64,000 bases of DNA from [Eubacterium] saphenum (GTDB taxonomy: Bacteria; Bacillota; Clostridia; Peptostreptococcales; Anaerovoracaceae). The stretch is taken from assembly GCA_004555725.1 (NCBI GenBank), contig SFHC01000003.1:100977-164976 (forward strand), given 5' to 3'. Numbering within the stretch: the stretch's first letter is position 1; each line of letters begins with the position of its first letter. The position numbers and the translations under genes were made by a program. The notes under the pieces are model-generated. The model saw only the letters and a list, made by a program, of their open reading frames with translations. It was not told where the DNA came from and searched no databases. Shown piece after piece: positions 17,895 to 27,070 of the stretch.

Positions 17895-18518
17895 ATGAAA
17901 AAGTGGATAAGCTAGCTGTCAGTGGTGCTGGGTGTTTTTCCGTTCCTGATCCTTCTGTGGCCGCTGGATCTGAACTCCGGAATCAAGTATCCCCGCGATG
18001 TTGCGGCGGCGGTCATCCCCTGCATTATTGCGTCCATCAGCTGCATCCTGCTGAACATAAATGATGTGAGAAAACGCAGGCCGCTGTCGGCGCGCAGGGC
18101 CTTGTCTGTGATGGAACTGTACATCGCCATGTTTCCGTTCCTCAGCGCGGCGTTTGCAATGACAGCAACACTGCTGATCGTTTCCCGGCATACGTGCCGC
18201 GCGTGGGAAGTCAGCGGGGCGGCCTTTCTGATCTGCGGCATTCTGCATATCGTGCCGATCAGTAACGCCGTCGGCCTGATCCTGCGCCTTCCGTCCCTGA
18301 CGACCGGAGACGGCAACAGCCGGAGAAATCTGCATATCGGACTGCAGTTCATTCCAGTTGTCAACATCATCGATTCCTGGCACCTGCTGCAGATTTCCCG
18401 TTACGAGGGTGAACAGATCAGCCGGGCAAGATGGGCGACCCTGTACATGGGCCTGCTGATCCTGCTGATCCTATCCCTCCTGCTCGCGAGATTTGTGATC
18501 TGGTGGATCTTGACGTGA
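17895..18518 (+). pseudogene. Predicted membrane protein gene with an amber codon at position 7
   Basis: A ribosome site (GAGGTG) and ATG at 17895 open a frame reading MKKWIS, then TAG at 17913-17915, and the same frame continues without a stop to 18518. The continuing frame (198 residues if restarted at GTG 17922) has four or five hydrophobic segments and no motif I recognise. The first hydrophobic segment follows the stop directly, as expected for an intact signal-anchor broken by one base change. It may be a recent pseudogene, be rescued by weak GTG restart, or contain a sequencing error. It directly follows fumC. Confidence 0.6.
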
Positions 18519-18842
18519 TAGAAAGACAAGTACATAAAAGTATCATTACAGCGGATTTCCCAGCCAGAGCGAGGTTGGAGATCCGCTGTTATTCTTCTCT
18601 GGACAAAAGGTGATCAGCAAGGCAAAATAATGCGGGGATGAACGGTACAGCAGAAAACAGGTCACAGATACCCGATACTGTCAAGTCATTTTCATATTGT
18701 AAGAATAGGGAAAAGATGTATACTTTATAAAGGTATTGTGAAGATTAAGTGTTTATGATATCATACATGTAATCAAACGATCTGTTTTGATCATTTATTA
18801 ACCATTGTTCTCAAATAATTCACTTAAATACAGTCAAATGTA
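18519..18842. other. Intergenic region with terminator and AT-rich promoter zone
   Basis: This stretch holds the terminator at 18548-18600 and then about 240 AT-rich bases leading to the c-di-GMP riboswitch. The promoter for the riboswitch transcript must lie here, but no hexamer pair is clearly better than the rest. No coding sequence is supported. Confidence 0.5.
18548..18600 (+). terminator. Intrinsic terminator after the fumC region
   Basis: ACAGCGGAT pairs perfectly with ATCCGCTGT, followed by the T-rich tail TATTCTTCTCT. It closes the argH-fumC-membrane protein transcript. Confidence 0.75.
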
Positions 18843-18932
18843 AAAGGCAAACCGGCCGTGAGACCGGGACGCAAAACTACAGGGTCTTCCGAGTTTCTAA
18901 GCGATATGTTCCGGAAGACAGCCAGCTGCCAT
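18843..18932 (+). ncRNA. Cyclic-di-GMP-I riboswitch (GEMM-I)
   Basis: The class I c-di-GMP aptamer is recognisable by GGCAAACC at its 5' side, the central GGGACGCAAAACTACAGGG, closely matching the conserved GGACGCAAAGCCACGGG, and a 3' GACAGCCAGCTGCC that closes the outer helix with GGCAA. It sits 36 bases before the start of a secreted protein gene. After the aptamer, ATTCCTGT and ACAAGAAT can form a hairpin ending just before the GGAGG ribosome site, so control could act on translation initiation. c-di-GMP riboswitches often control surface and motility proteins in Clostridia. Confidence 0.88.
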
Positions 18933-18968
18933 TCCTGTAACTGTAAAACAAGAATGGAGGTATTTACT

Positions 18969-20993
18969 ATGAGAAGAGAGAACAAGAGAAAGGGACTGAA
19001 CCGATTACTGGTTCTCGTCCTGGCGGCAGCCGTCACCATGGCGTTCAGCTTTACGAGTATTTCGTTTGCGGCGGAAGAGACGGGGGGTAGCACAAAACAG
19101 GTAAGCGTTGGTAATTTAGCATCTGGACAAATGGCAGATTTTGTTACTGATCCTTCACCACAAAGTAAATATTATGATGGTCAGGAACAATGGGATGCAA
19201 ATGGAGCATTGCCACGTGTACCTGTTAGTTCTAGCCTTGTCGAAGGACAGGACTATACTCGGATTTATTTCTTTACAACAGATAGGAGATGGAATCCGAC
19301 AGGAGATCCGAATAATCACCAAGAAACAGCGAAACAATTTCATGATCGTTTATTAAAAGATACGCATGGAAGTGTTCTTGAAAATGGGCAAGGAATAGCT
19401 GGTCCAGGATACATTTGGGAATTTGTTTACGGGCTTAATAAATATGAAGGTTATGGACCTTATGACGTCAGGCATTCAATTAATAGCATATTAGACGTGG
19501 AAATCTCTGATCAATCAATATATGAGGGTGATCAGGAGCCAGAAACATCATACCAAACGCAATTCACAAATAATAATCCGAACAATTACAATAAATACAA
19601 GCTAAGTTTTTCACGGAAGGCGGGAGACACACCTGGTAAATATGCAGTACAAGGAACATTTGAACCTACTGAAGACAGTGATCATCTTACAATAATTCCT
19701 TACTCCGCTGAAAAGAAGTATCTAAATATACATGGTACCCTTCGAGATGGGAGTGTAGGTTCGTTTTCCTATATAGTTGGGGATTCTACAGAAGGATATA
19801 TCTTTGTAAAAATACATGATGGAGTATTTACAATAAAGAAGAAATCTCACCTTATATATAATTCCAACACATCGCAGCCTTCTGAAGTAACTTCCGATGG
19901 TAAATGGAAGCCGGGGGAAGAATCGGAAAAACTTCAGACGGCGAAGGAGCTGAACTTCCAGAACAGTGGATATACTCTCACCGGATGGAACACTCAGGCA
20001 GATGGAAAAGGAACATCCTATAAACCGGGAGACACGTATAAGTTCACCGATGCAGACGATGGAAAGGATGTAACTCTGTATGCCCAGTGGAAAGAGAACT
20101 CCGCTCCGTACGTTCCGGTTACTCCATCCACTCCAACCGAGGAGCACACCGTCACGTTCCACCCGAATAACGGCGAATCAAACTTCACACAGACCGTTCC
20201 GGACGGCGGCAAGGCTGTTCAGCCGGAAGATCCGGCGCAGGAAGGGTATACCTTTGACGGATGGTTTACAGACAGCAGTCTCACACAGGCTTACGATTTC
20301 AACACTCCGGTGAAGGGGAATCTCGATCTCTACGCCAAGTGGACCAAGACCGTAAAACCGGTTAATCCGGTCAAGCCGGTTAAACCTTCCAAGAAGGTCA
20401 CAGGAATCTTGCTTCCTAAGGTCATCGCAAAAGGCAAGCATGCCCAGACGCTGACCTGGACAGCGCTGAAAAATGTAGACGGATACTTCATCTACACCAA
20501 CCACTGCGATGAAGCGCAGGGCAGAATCCCGCACCCGTTCAAGAAGGTAGCGGACTACAAGGCATCCAAAGCCCGCGTCTACACCAAGAAGAATCTGAAG
20601 ACGTACCATAACTACAAATACTATGTTGCGGCGTACAAGATCAAGAATGGCAAAAAAGTCATCGTCAGAAACAGCGTCACGGTTCATTCTGTTTGCGGAA
20701 ACACCAGCGCACGCTCCACAAACGTGAAGTCCGTGGAGGTATCGAAGCACGCGGTCACACTGAAGAAAGGCCAGACTTACAAGGTTAAGGCATCCATCTC
20801 CAAGCTGAACAAGAAGCGCGCGTTCCTCGATGCAACGCACTGCGGACTGCTCCGCTACCTGACGGCAGACAGCAAGATCGCGACCGTAAATTACAAGACC
20901 GGCGTGATCAAAGCTAAGAAAGCCGGAAAGACAACCGTATATGTACTCGGCGTCAACGGCATCCGCGACAAGGTCACGGTGACAGTGAAATAA
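18969..20993 (+). CDS. Secreted mosaic surface protein under c-di-GMP control
   Basis: The 674-residue protein starts at ATG 18969, eight bases after GGAGG; a longer frame from 18858 would run through the riboswitch and is rejected. A signal peptide ends near FAAEE. Residues about 40-300 are unlike anything I recognise and are encoded by AT-rich DNA. Two InlB-type Listeria-Bacteroides repeats follow (GYTLTGWNTQADGKG...YAQW and GYTFDGWFTDSS...YAKW), then a Pro/Lys/Val linker, a fibronectin-like module and a terminal Ig-like (Big_2) module ending KVTVTVK. There is no LPXTG. I infer an adhesin or matrix-associated protein switched by c-di-GMP. Confidence 0.82.
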   Translation: MRRENKRKGLNRLLVLVLAAAVTMAFSFTSISFAAEETGGSTKQVSVGNLASGQMADFVTDPSPQSKYYDGQEQWDANGALPRVPVSSSLVEGQDYTRIYFFTTDRRWNPTGDPNNHQETAKQFHDRLLKDTHGSVLENGQGIAGPGYIWEFVYGLNKYEGYGPYDVRHSINSILDVEISDQSIYEGDQEPETSYQTQFTNNNPNNYNKYKLSFSRKAGDTPGKYAVQGTFEPTEDSDHLTIIPYSAEKKYLNIHGTLRDGSVGSFSYIVGDSTEGYIFVKIHDGVFTIKKKSHLIYNSNTSQPSEVTSDGKWKPGEESEKLQTAKELNFQNSGYTLTGWNTQADGKGTSYKPGDTYKFTDADDGKDVTLYAQWKENSAPYVPVTPSTPTEEHTVTFHPNNGESNFTQTVPDGGKAVQPEDPAQEGYTFDGWFTDSSLTQAYDFNTPVKGNLDLYAKWTKTVKPVNPVKPVKPSKKVTGILLPKVIAKGKHAQTLTWTALKNVDGYFIYTNHCDEAQGRIPHPFKKVADYKASKARVYTKKNLKTYHNYKYYVAAYKIKNGKKVIVRNSVTVHSVCGNTSARSTNVKSVEVSKHAVTLKKGQTYKVKASISKLNKKRAFLDATHCGLLRYLTADSKIATVNYKTGVIKAKKAGKTTVYVLGVNGIRDKVTVTVK

Positions 20994-21069
20994 AAAACGA
21001 ATAGGATCGCAGTAATAAACTGCTCAGTTTGAAACGGAAATACTTCCGCAAGGGAGCATTAATTATCGG

Positions 21070-21105
21070 GTCCCGGAATCCTGAAGAGGGTTCCGGGATT
21101 TTCTG
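21070..21105 (+). terminator. Intrinsic terminator after the surface protein gene
   Basis: TCCCGGAATCC and GGTTCCGGGA pair around a short loop, followed by TTTTCT. It lies about 75 bases after the stop codon. Confidence 0.75.
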
Positions 21106-21711
21106 TAATGAAAGGGGAGAGAGGCTGATGAAAGTATACTGTATGCAAAAGTGTCAAATGAGGCGAAATGCAATGCATCGAGGGATGAATATATATTCTG
21201 TATGAAGATGCTGATAAATGAATAACAAATCGAAATAATCATTGTTGGAGTGTAAAAACCGGCAGGATAGTTTTGTATACAAAAGGAGTTTTAAGTTTTC
21301 TGTTCTCAATAACGCTAAAACCGTGATTTCAGAACACAAAATAGGACTTTTCCGCGGAAAGGATCGTGATGAAGCAGAGACAAAATCATGAGTTGTATAT
21401 GGGTGCTGTAAATGTGCAGATTGATGTACAATTGTGTGCTCAATAATGTACAATGCGGAGGAATATTGTGAAAATATGGAAGGTGCATCTTCGACAAGTG
21501 AATATGTCAGCGATAAAATATGCATTACATAGAATAACTATTAATTCGTGGTAATTTCAATGTATGTATTACTGTAGTGCGAATTTGAACATGATCAAAT
21601 GTGTTCCGGAATCATGATTACTATGCTTTTCGGAAACAAAAAAAGTGAAACTCCTATTTTCTGTTTCCATTTTGGCAGATTTCCGGGTTTTGAGAACACA
21701 TTTGCGGAACA

Positions 21712-21955
21712 CCAGTCGCCGGGCCCGAGCCACCCAGCCACTAGCCACCAGTCGCCGGGCCCGAGCCGCCCAAACCCCGTCACCAGTCGCCGGGCCCGAG
21801 GCACCCAGCACTAGCCACCAGACGCCGGGTCCGAGCCACCCAACACCAGCCGCCCAGCCACTAGCCACCAGCCACTAGCCACCAGCCGCCCAGCCACCGG
21901 CCACTAGCCGCCCAGCCACCGGCCACTAGCCGCCGGCCACCAGCTGCCGGGCAGA
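21712..21955. repeat. GC-rich minisatellite-like tandem repeat
   Basis: CCAGTCGCC-type words begin at 21712, 21748, 21783 and 21818, a 35-36 base period (core CCAGTCGCCGGGCCCGAG, then CCACCCAGCCACTAGCCA). The array then passes into shorter units built from CCAGCCACTAG and a 22-base unit repeated twice near 21884-21927. It is non-coding and ends just before the 3' end of the UPF0210 gene. Confidence 0.85.
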
Positions 21956-22085
21956 AAAAAACCGCAGAAGCAGCGCCGTGCGGCCGGATTGGGATGCCCG
22001 CGCGTATCTGAAAAGTATGGTGCTGCTGTCTGTGGTTTCTGTATTATTGTTTTTCTGTTTTTCGGATGGCTGTGAAGGTGCCGGA

Positions 22086-23453
22086 TCAGTTCTTCAGGCT
22101 CTGCAGCGGGGCAGGGATGCGTCCGCCGCGGTGGATCATTTTGGCCGGGGATTGTTTGCGGACGCTCATGACTGGTCCGCTTCCGAGAAGGCCGCCGAAG
22201 TTCAGTTCTTCGCCTTCTTTCAGGCCGATGGCCGGGATGACACGGACTGCGGTCGTCTTGGAATTGACCATTCCGATGGCTGCCTCGTCGGCGATGATGG
22301 CGGAGATGACTTCTGCGGTCGTGTCGCCTGGGATGACGATCATGTCCAGTCCTACGGAGCAGACAGCGGTCATCGCTTCCAGTTTTTCGATGGACAGGGT
22401 CTTGCTGCGGGCGGCGGAAATCATGCCTTCATCCTCCGTAACCGGAATGAAGGCGCCGGACAGGCCGCCGACGCTTGAGGATGCCATCAGGCCGCCTTTT
22501 TTCACGGCGTCGTTCAGCATGGCGAGCGCGGCTGTGGTGCCGTGGCCGCCGCATTCTTCCAGTCCGATTTCTTCCAGGATGCGTGCGACAGAGTCGCCGA
22601 CAGCAGGGGTCGGGGCCAGAGACAGGTCTACGATGCCGAACGGAACGTCCAGCAGTCCGGCGGCTTCTTTACCGATCAGCTGACCGACACGGGTGATCTT
22701 GAAGGCTGTTTTCTTGATGGCTTCTGCGACTTCATCCATCGGCGCGTCATCTGGCATGTTATGAAGGACGCTGCGGACTACACCCGGGCCGGAAACACCG
22801 GTGCTGACGCAGCAGTCTGCGTTTCCGACACCGTGGAACGCGCCTGCCATGAAAGGGTTGTCTTCCACGGCATTGCAGAACACGACCAGTTTGGCGTCGC
22901 CGATGCACTGGCGGTCCTGTGTCAGCTCTGCGGTTTTGCGGAACACTTTTCCCATCAGTTCTACGGCGTCCATGTTGATTCCAGTCTTGGTGGAGCCGAT
23001 GTTAACAGAGGAGCAGACCAGCTCAGTTTCAGAGAGTGCCTGAGGGATGGCTTCAATCAACTCGCGGTCGCCGGCGCTGAATCCGCGGTGTACGAGTGCG
23101 CTGAAACCTCCGATAAAGTCGATTCCGATCTCATGTGCGGCCCGGTCCAGTGTACGCGCGTATTTTACCGGATCGCCTCCGCTGACCCCGACGAGCATAG
23201 AAATCGGTGTCACAGAGACACGCTTGTTCACAATTGGAATTCCATATTTTTTAGATAGTTTTTCACCTGTTTCAACCAGGTGATCTGCCTTCCTGAGAAT
23301 CTTGTCATAGATTTTGCTGCAGGACAGGTCGATATCGCTGTCCGCGCAGTCCAGCAGAGAAATCCCCATGGTAATCGTCCGCACATCCAGATTTTCTTTC
23401 TGGATCATGTTTACCGTTTCCATGATGTTATCCATTGGCAGCGGCATTGTCAT
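22086..23453 (-). CDS. UPF0210 (PFL family, DUF711) protein
   Basis: The 455-residue protein matches the UPF0210 family from end to end, including VNKRVSVTPISML, STKTGINMDAV, FCNAVEDNPFMAGAFHG and GHGTTAALAMLNDAV. The reaction is not established; the fold is related to glycyl-radical-type barrels, but no glycyl-radical loop is seen. The start at 23453 follows AGGAGGGG. It is cotranscribed with the ACT-domain gene 13 bases upstream, a pairing conserved in many Firmicutes, which suggests regulation by an amino acid or similar small ligand. Confidence 0.9.
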   Translation of the reverse strand: MTMPLPMDNIMETVNMIQKENLDVRTITMGISLLDCADSDIDLSCSKIYDKILRKADHLVETGEKLSKKYGIPIVNKRVSVTPISMLVGVSGGDPVKYARTLDRAAHEIGIDFIGGFSALVHRGFSAGDRELIEAIPQALSETELVCSSVNIGSTKTGINMDAVELMGKVFRKTAELTQDRQCIGDAKLVVFCNAVEDNPFMAGAFHGVGNADCCVSTGVSGPGVVRSVLHNMPDDAPMDEVAEAIKKTAFKITRVGQLIGKEAAGLLDVPFGIVDLSLAPTPAVGDSVARILEEIGLEECGGHGTTAALAMLNDAVKKGGLMASSSVGGLSGAFIPVTEDEGMISAARSKTLSIEKLEAMTAVCSVGLDMIVIPGDTTAEVISAIIADEAAIGMVNSKTTAVRVIPAIGLKEGEELNFGGLLGSGPVMSVRKQSPAKMIHRGGRIPAPLQSLKN

Positions 23454-23466
23454 ATTCCCCTCCTAT

Positions 23467-23739
23467 TTATATCGTGTGCATAGCCTTAAAGATGTTTTCA
23501 TGCATCAGATGAATCTTCATGTCCGGAAGCGCCTCCTGAACAGCCGTTTCCAGGTCGTCCAGGGATCCCTTCATATGCGTGACGTCAATGACCATGACCA
23601 TAGAGAAGAATCCGTTCAGTACAGACTGAGATACATCCTCGATATTCGCATCTGCTTTTGCCGCTTCCGATGCAGCAGCAGCTAGAATTCCCGTGTGATC
23701 CTTTCCGACTACAGTCAGGATCGCATTCTGTTTATCCAT
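23467..23739 (-). CDS. ACT-domain protein (UPF0237)
   Basis: This 90-residue protein is a single ACT domain, opening AILTVVGKDHTGILAAAASEAAKADANIEDVSQSV with the GxxxxG-type ligand loop (DHTGI). Free-standing ACT proteins of this group bind small ligands, often amino acids, and probably control a partner. The partner here is very likely the UPF0210 protein encoded next. AGGAGG precedes the ATG. Confidence 0.92.
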   Translation of the reverse strand: MDKQNAILTVVGKDHTGILAAAASEAAKADANIEDVSQSVLNGFFSMVMVIDVTHMKGSLDDLETAVQEALPDMKIHLMHENIFKAMHTI

Positions 23740-24094
23740 ATTATCCTCCTGTCTCGTGTATGCAAGTACGTTAGAATGTCTTTAGTTTAACATATATATG
23801 AATTCTATGGAATATATCTGGTAAATTTTGTGTATACAGGACAAAATACAATGCACAAGGAGAAGAATCCGGGAAGCCTCACGGCTCGGCTTACGGGCTG
23901 GCGGAACGCATCTTCCGTCATCTGTTTGCTTTGTGCTATTTGACAAAAAATAAACAAGTATATCAAGGAAATTTAATAAATTCGCACATGAATATTAATG
24001 AAAATTTGTTTATATTGTGGTAATATAAGAAATACGGGTGTTGAGCGGACGTGTGCCGCCTGACGCAAAAACTGAGTAAGGGAGATTGCTGTTT
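23740..24094. other. Divergent intergenic region with a possible structured RNA
   Basis: About 355 bases between the divergent ACT and ung genes. At 23853-23936, GCACAAG and CTTTGTGC can close a helix around two hairpins (AGCC-TCAC-GGCT at 23875-23886 and CGGAA-CGCATC-TTCCG at 23902-23917). It does not match a class I recognise and could function from either strand. No coding sequence is seen. Confidence 0.4.
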
Positions 24095-24772
24095 ATGGTT
24101 CATATAGGAAATGACTGGGACGATCTGCTGAAGGACGCGTTTGCGAGTGAAAACTATCAGCAGCTCCGCCGTTTTCTGTATCATGAGTATAAGACGAGAA
24201 CGGTTTACCCGGATATGTATGATATTTTCAATGCGCTGAAGTACACGCCGTATCAGGATGTAAAGGCGGTGATTCTGGGACAGGATCCGTATCATGAACC
24301 GGGGCAGGCGCAGGGGCTGGCGTTTTCTGTGCAGAAGGGCGTGCCGCAGCCGCCGTCGCTTGTGAATATCTTTAAGGAGCTGCAGGATGATCTGGGAATC
24401 GTTCCGCCGCCTCCGGATAACGGATGCCTGGTTCCGTGGGCCAGACGCGGCGTGCTCCTGCTGAATACGGTGCTCACCGTCCGGGCGCATCAGGCCAATT
24501 CTCACCGCGGACACGGCTGGGAACAGCTGACGGACAGGATTATCGAGCTTCTGAACCAGAGAGAAAAACCGATGGTGTTCATCCTCTGGGGAGGAAACGC
24601 CAAGTCCAAGATCCCGCTGATCACGGGGCGCCAGCATCTGGTGCTGAGCGGTCCGCATCCGAGTCCGCTGTCTGCGTACCGCGGATTTTTCGGCGGACGG
24701 TATTTTTCCAGAACCAATGCGTTTCTGGAGAGCAGAGGAGAGACGCCGATTGACTGGAGCCTCACAGAATAG
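24095..24772 (+). CDS. ung: Uracil-DNA glycosylase
   Basis: The 225-residue family 1 enzyme removes uracil from DNA. The water-activating motif is GQDPYHEPGQAQG and the DNA-intercalating loop is HPSPLSAYRGFFG; LLLNTVLTV is the conserved strand. ATG 24095 is chosen, ten bases after GGGAG, over a TTG nine bases upstream. It stands 116 bases before typA and may be transcribed with it. Confidence 0.96.
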   Translation: MVHIGNDWDDLLKDAFASENYQQLRRFLYHEYKTRTVYPDMYDIFNALKYTPYQDVKAVILGQDPYHEPGQAQGLAFSVQKGVPQPPSLVNIFKELQDDLGIVPPPPDNGCLVPWARRGVLLLNTVLTVRAHQANSHRGHGWEQLTDRIIELLNQREKPMVFILWGGNAKSKIPLITGRQHLVLSGPHPSPLSAYRGFFGGRYFSRTNAFLESRGETPIDWSLTE

Positions 24773-24888
24773 CTGAATGCCGGAAATCGCGAAAATCTCC
24801 GGTTTCCTGCCAGGCTGCAATGTTGAATATAGCGTGTTTCTGTGCTATTATTAGTTGTTAGTTTGGAAAAGGAAAAGAAGGGAAATAC

Positions 24889-26775
24889 ATGGGAAATAAA
24901 CAGAAAATCATCAATATCGCTGTAATTGCGCACGTTGACGCAGGAAAATCGACGCTGGTTGACGCGTTTCTTGCACAGAGCCACGTGTTCCGTGAGAATG
25001 AAGAGGTTGTCGACTGTGTTATGGACAGCGACGCGATTGAGCGTGAGCGTGGAATCACGATTTATTCCAAGAACTGCTCCATCATGCATAACGATGTAAA
25101 GATCAACATCGTCGATACGCCGGGACACGCGGATTTTTCCTCCGAGGTTGAGCGTATCATGAAGACAGTAGACACTGTTATTCTGCTGGTTGACTCCAGC
25201 GAGGGACCGATGCCGCAGACCAGATTTGTACTGAGTAAGTCTCTGGAGCAGGGTCTGAACCCGATTCTGTTCATTAATAAGATTGATAAGAAGGACGCCA
25301 GAATCGACGAGGTTGTCGATGAGGTGTATGAGCTGTTCATGGATCTGGATGCGAACGATGAGCAGCTGGACTTCCCGATTCTGTACGGAATTGCCCGTCA
25401 GGGAATTGCAGTAAAAGACCCGAAAGACGCGGAGAGCGTCATTGTCGGCGAAGGCGAGACCAAGCTGAAACATACGCCGGAAGGTCTCGGCGGACTGAAC
25501 ATCAATCCGCTGTTGGATACGATTATTGAACACTGCGACCCATATCCGGACAAGAGTGATGAGCCGCTGCAGATGCAGGTCTGTCAGCTGGCTTACGATG
25601 ATTATATCGGACGTCTGGGAATCGGCAGAATTACGCAGGGCACATTGAAAGAAGCACAGGTGGTCGGCGTTGCCAGAGAGGACGGCAAGATCGACGAGCG
25701 CAAGATCAATCAGGTGTTTGTTTACAGAGGGCTGCAGAGAACGCCGGTTGCCGAGGCGCAGTGCGGAGACATCGTGGTTGTTTCCGGTATTTCCGACATC
25801 TCTATTGGAGAGACGCTGGTCGACCTGCAGAATCCGATGCCGATGGATATGATTCAGATTGAAGAGCCGACGCTGTCCATGGAATTCATGGTCAACTCCT
25901 CTCCGTTTGCAGGAAAATCCGGAAAGTATGTCACTTCCCGCCATATCCGTGAAAGACTGGAGAAGGAGCTGGAAGTCAATGTCGGACTCCGTGTGGAGGA
26001 AACAGATTCTACGGACTGCTTTAAGGTGTCTGGAAGAGGTGAGCTCCACCTGTCCATCCTGATTGAGAATATGAGAAGAGAAGGATACGAACTTGCGGTT
26101 TCCAAACCGGAGGTTATTATCCATAAAGATAAAGACGGCAAAAAGCTGGAGCCGGTTCAGGAAGTGATCTGCTCTGTTCCTGATCAGTACGCGGGCGCGG
26201 TTATCAATGCGCTGAACCTGCGTAAGGGAATGATGACGCAGATGAATTCTGAGAACGGGTATACCAGACTGGAGTACCATGTGCCGATGAGAGGTCTGCT
26301 CGGATACCGTTCTGAGTTCATCAACTCCACGCACGGCGAGGGAACGATGGAACAGCGTTTCCTGGATTTTGAGCCGTATAAGGGAGAGATCAAAGACCGT
26401 ACCAACGGAGTGGCCATCGCGATTGAAGAGGGAAGCTGCACACCGTACGCGATCTTCAACATTCAGGAGCGTGTACAGATGTTCGTTGCGCCGGGAGACC
26501 ATGTCTATGAGGGCATGATTGTCGGCATGAACTCCAGGGGCGACGATATGGAGGTGAATCCGTGCAAGGCCAAGAAAGTCAGCAATCAGCGTGCGGCTGG
26601 ATCGGATGATACGATCAAGCTGACGCCTCCGAGAGTGTTCAGCCTGGAAGAGGCGCTGGAATTCATCGCAGACGACGAGCTGGTCGAGGTTACGCCGGAT
26701 GCCATCCGTCTGAGAAAGAAACTTCTGCATGAACTGGACAGAAGAAGAGCATACAACGCGGCCCACAGACGATAA
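24889..26775 (+). CDS. typA: Ribosome-associated GTPase TypA/BipA
   Basis: The 628-residue translational GTPase has the G motifs AHVDAGKST, DTPGHADF and NKIDKKDA, EF-G-like domains II, III and V, and the C-terminal domain special to BipA. It acts on the 70S ribosome in assembly and stress adaptation. Length and motif order are normal. A frame of 754 codons on the opposite strand is a codon-bias shadow. Confidence 0.96.
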   Translation: MGNKQKIINIAVIAHVDAGKSTLVDAFLAQSHVFRENEEVVDCVMDSDAIERERGITIYSKNCSIMHNDVKINIVDTPGHADFSSEVERIMKTVDTVILLVDSSEGPMPQTRFVLSKSLEQGLNPILFINKIDKKDARIDEVVDEVYELFMDLDANDEQLDFPILYGIARQGIAVKDPKDAESVIVGEGETKLKHTPEGLGGLNINPLLDTIIEHCDPYPDKSDEPLQMQVCQLAYDDYIGRLGIGRITQGTLKEAQVVGVAREDGKIDERKINQVFVYRGLQRTPVAEAQCGDIVVVSGISDISIGETLVDLQNPMPMDMIQIEEPTLSMEFMVNSSPFAGKSGKYVTSRHIRERLEKELEVNVGLRVEETDSTDCFKVSGRGELHLSILIENMRREGYELAVSKPEVIIHKDKDGKKLEPVQEVICSVPDQYAGAVINALNLRKGMMTQMNSENGYTRLEYHVPMRGLLGYRSEFINSTHGEGTMEQRFLDFEPYKGEIKDRTNGVAIAIEEGSCTPYAIFNIQERVQMFVAPGDHVYEGMIVGMNSRGDDMEVNPCKAKKVSNQRAAGSDDTIKLTPPRVFSLEEALEFIADDELVEVTPDAIRLRKKLLHELDRRRAYNAAHRR

Positions 26776-26939
26776 TCTGCAGAGGGCAGTTGCGGTCAGA
26801 CTTTTTTCCTATGGCCGGCGCGACAAAAATCGTATCGGACGGAGTGAAAATCAGACTTTAATTCCCTGTCAGAAGGGAATATCCTATATATAGAAATTAC
26901 AGTATACAGATATACGGCGGTCAGAGAATCCCGGAGAAT

Positions 26940-26970
26940 CCGTCAAGACGGAAACTCTTGGCGGGTTTTC
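26940..26970 (+). terminator. Intrinsic terminator between typA and pyc
   Basis: CCGTCAAGA pairs with TCTTGGCGG (one G-T pair) and GTTTTCTG follows. The rest of the 295-base gap is AT-rich and contains no gene; the pyc promoter presumably lies after the hairpin. Confidence 0.65.
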
Positions 26971-27070
26971 TGACAAGCTGTGGCCTTCAGGGTCAGAAAA
27001 TTAAATTTTGTCCATCAAATATTGCTTTAATTGCTATATTAAATATATCAGCTAAGATGGGAGTTTGAAT

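Larger units (their letters stand above)
20994..22085. other. 1.1-kb non-coding region
   Basis: Apart from the terminator at 21070 and the GC-rich tandem repeat at 21712-21955, this stretch shows no credible gene on either strand. 21120-21690 is AT-rich with short frames lacking ribosome sites and family resemblance. It may be decayed DNA. Confidence 0.6.

Noticed and set aside
21154..21525. 123-codon minus-strand frame in AT-rich DNA
   Set aside because: No ribosome site, no domain and composition like random AT-rich sequence.
21569..21878. Short frames over the GC-rich tandem repeat
   Set aside because: Their peptides only reflect the repeat (Pro/Ser/Gly or Ala/Trp/Gly runs) and no start signal is present.
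24502..26766. 754-codon frame on the minus strand
   Set aside because: It is antisense to typA and has no ribosome site or recognisable domain; long antisense frames arise here from codon bias.
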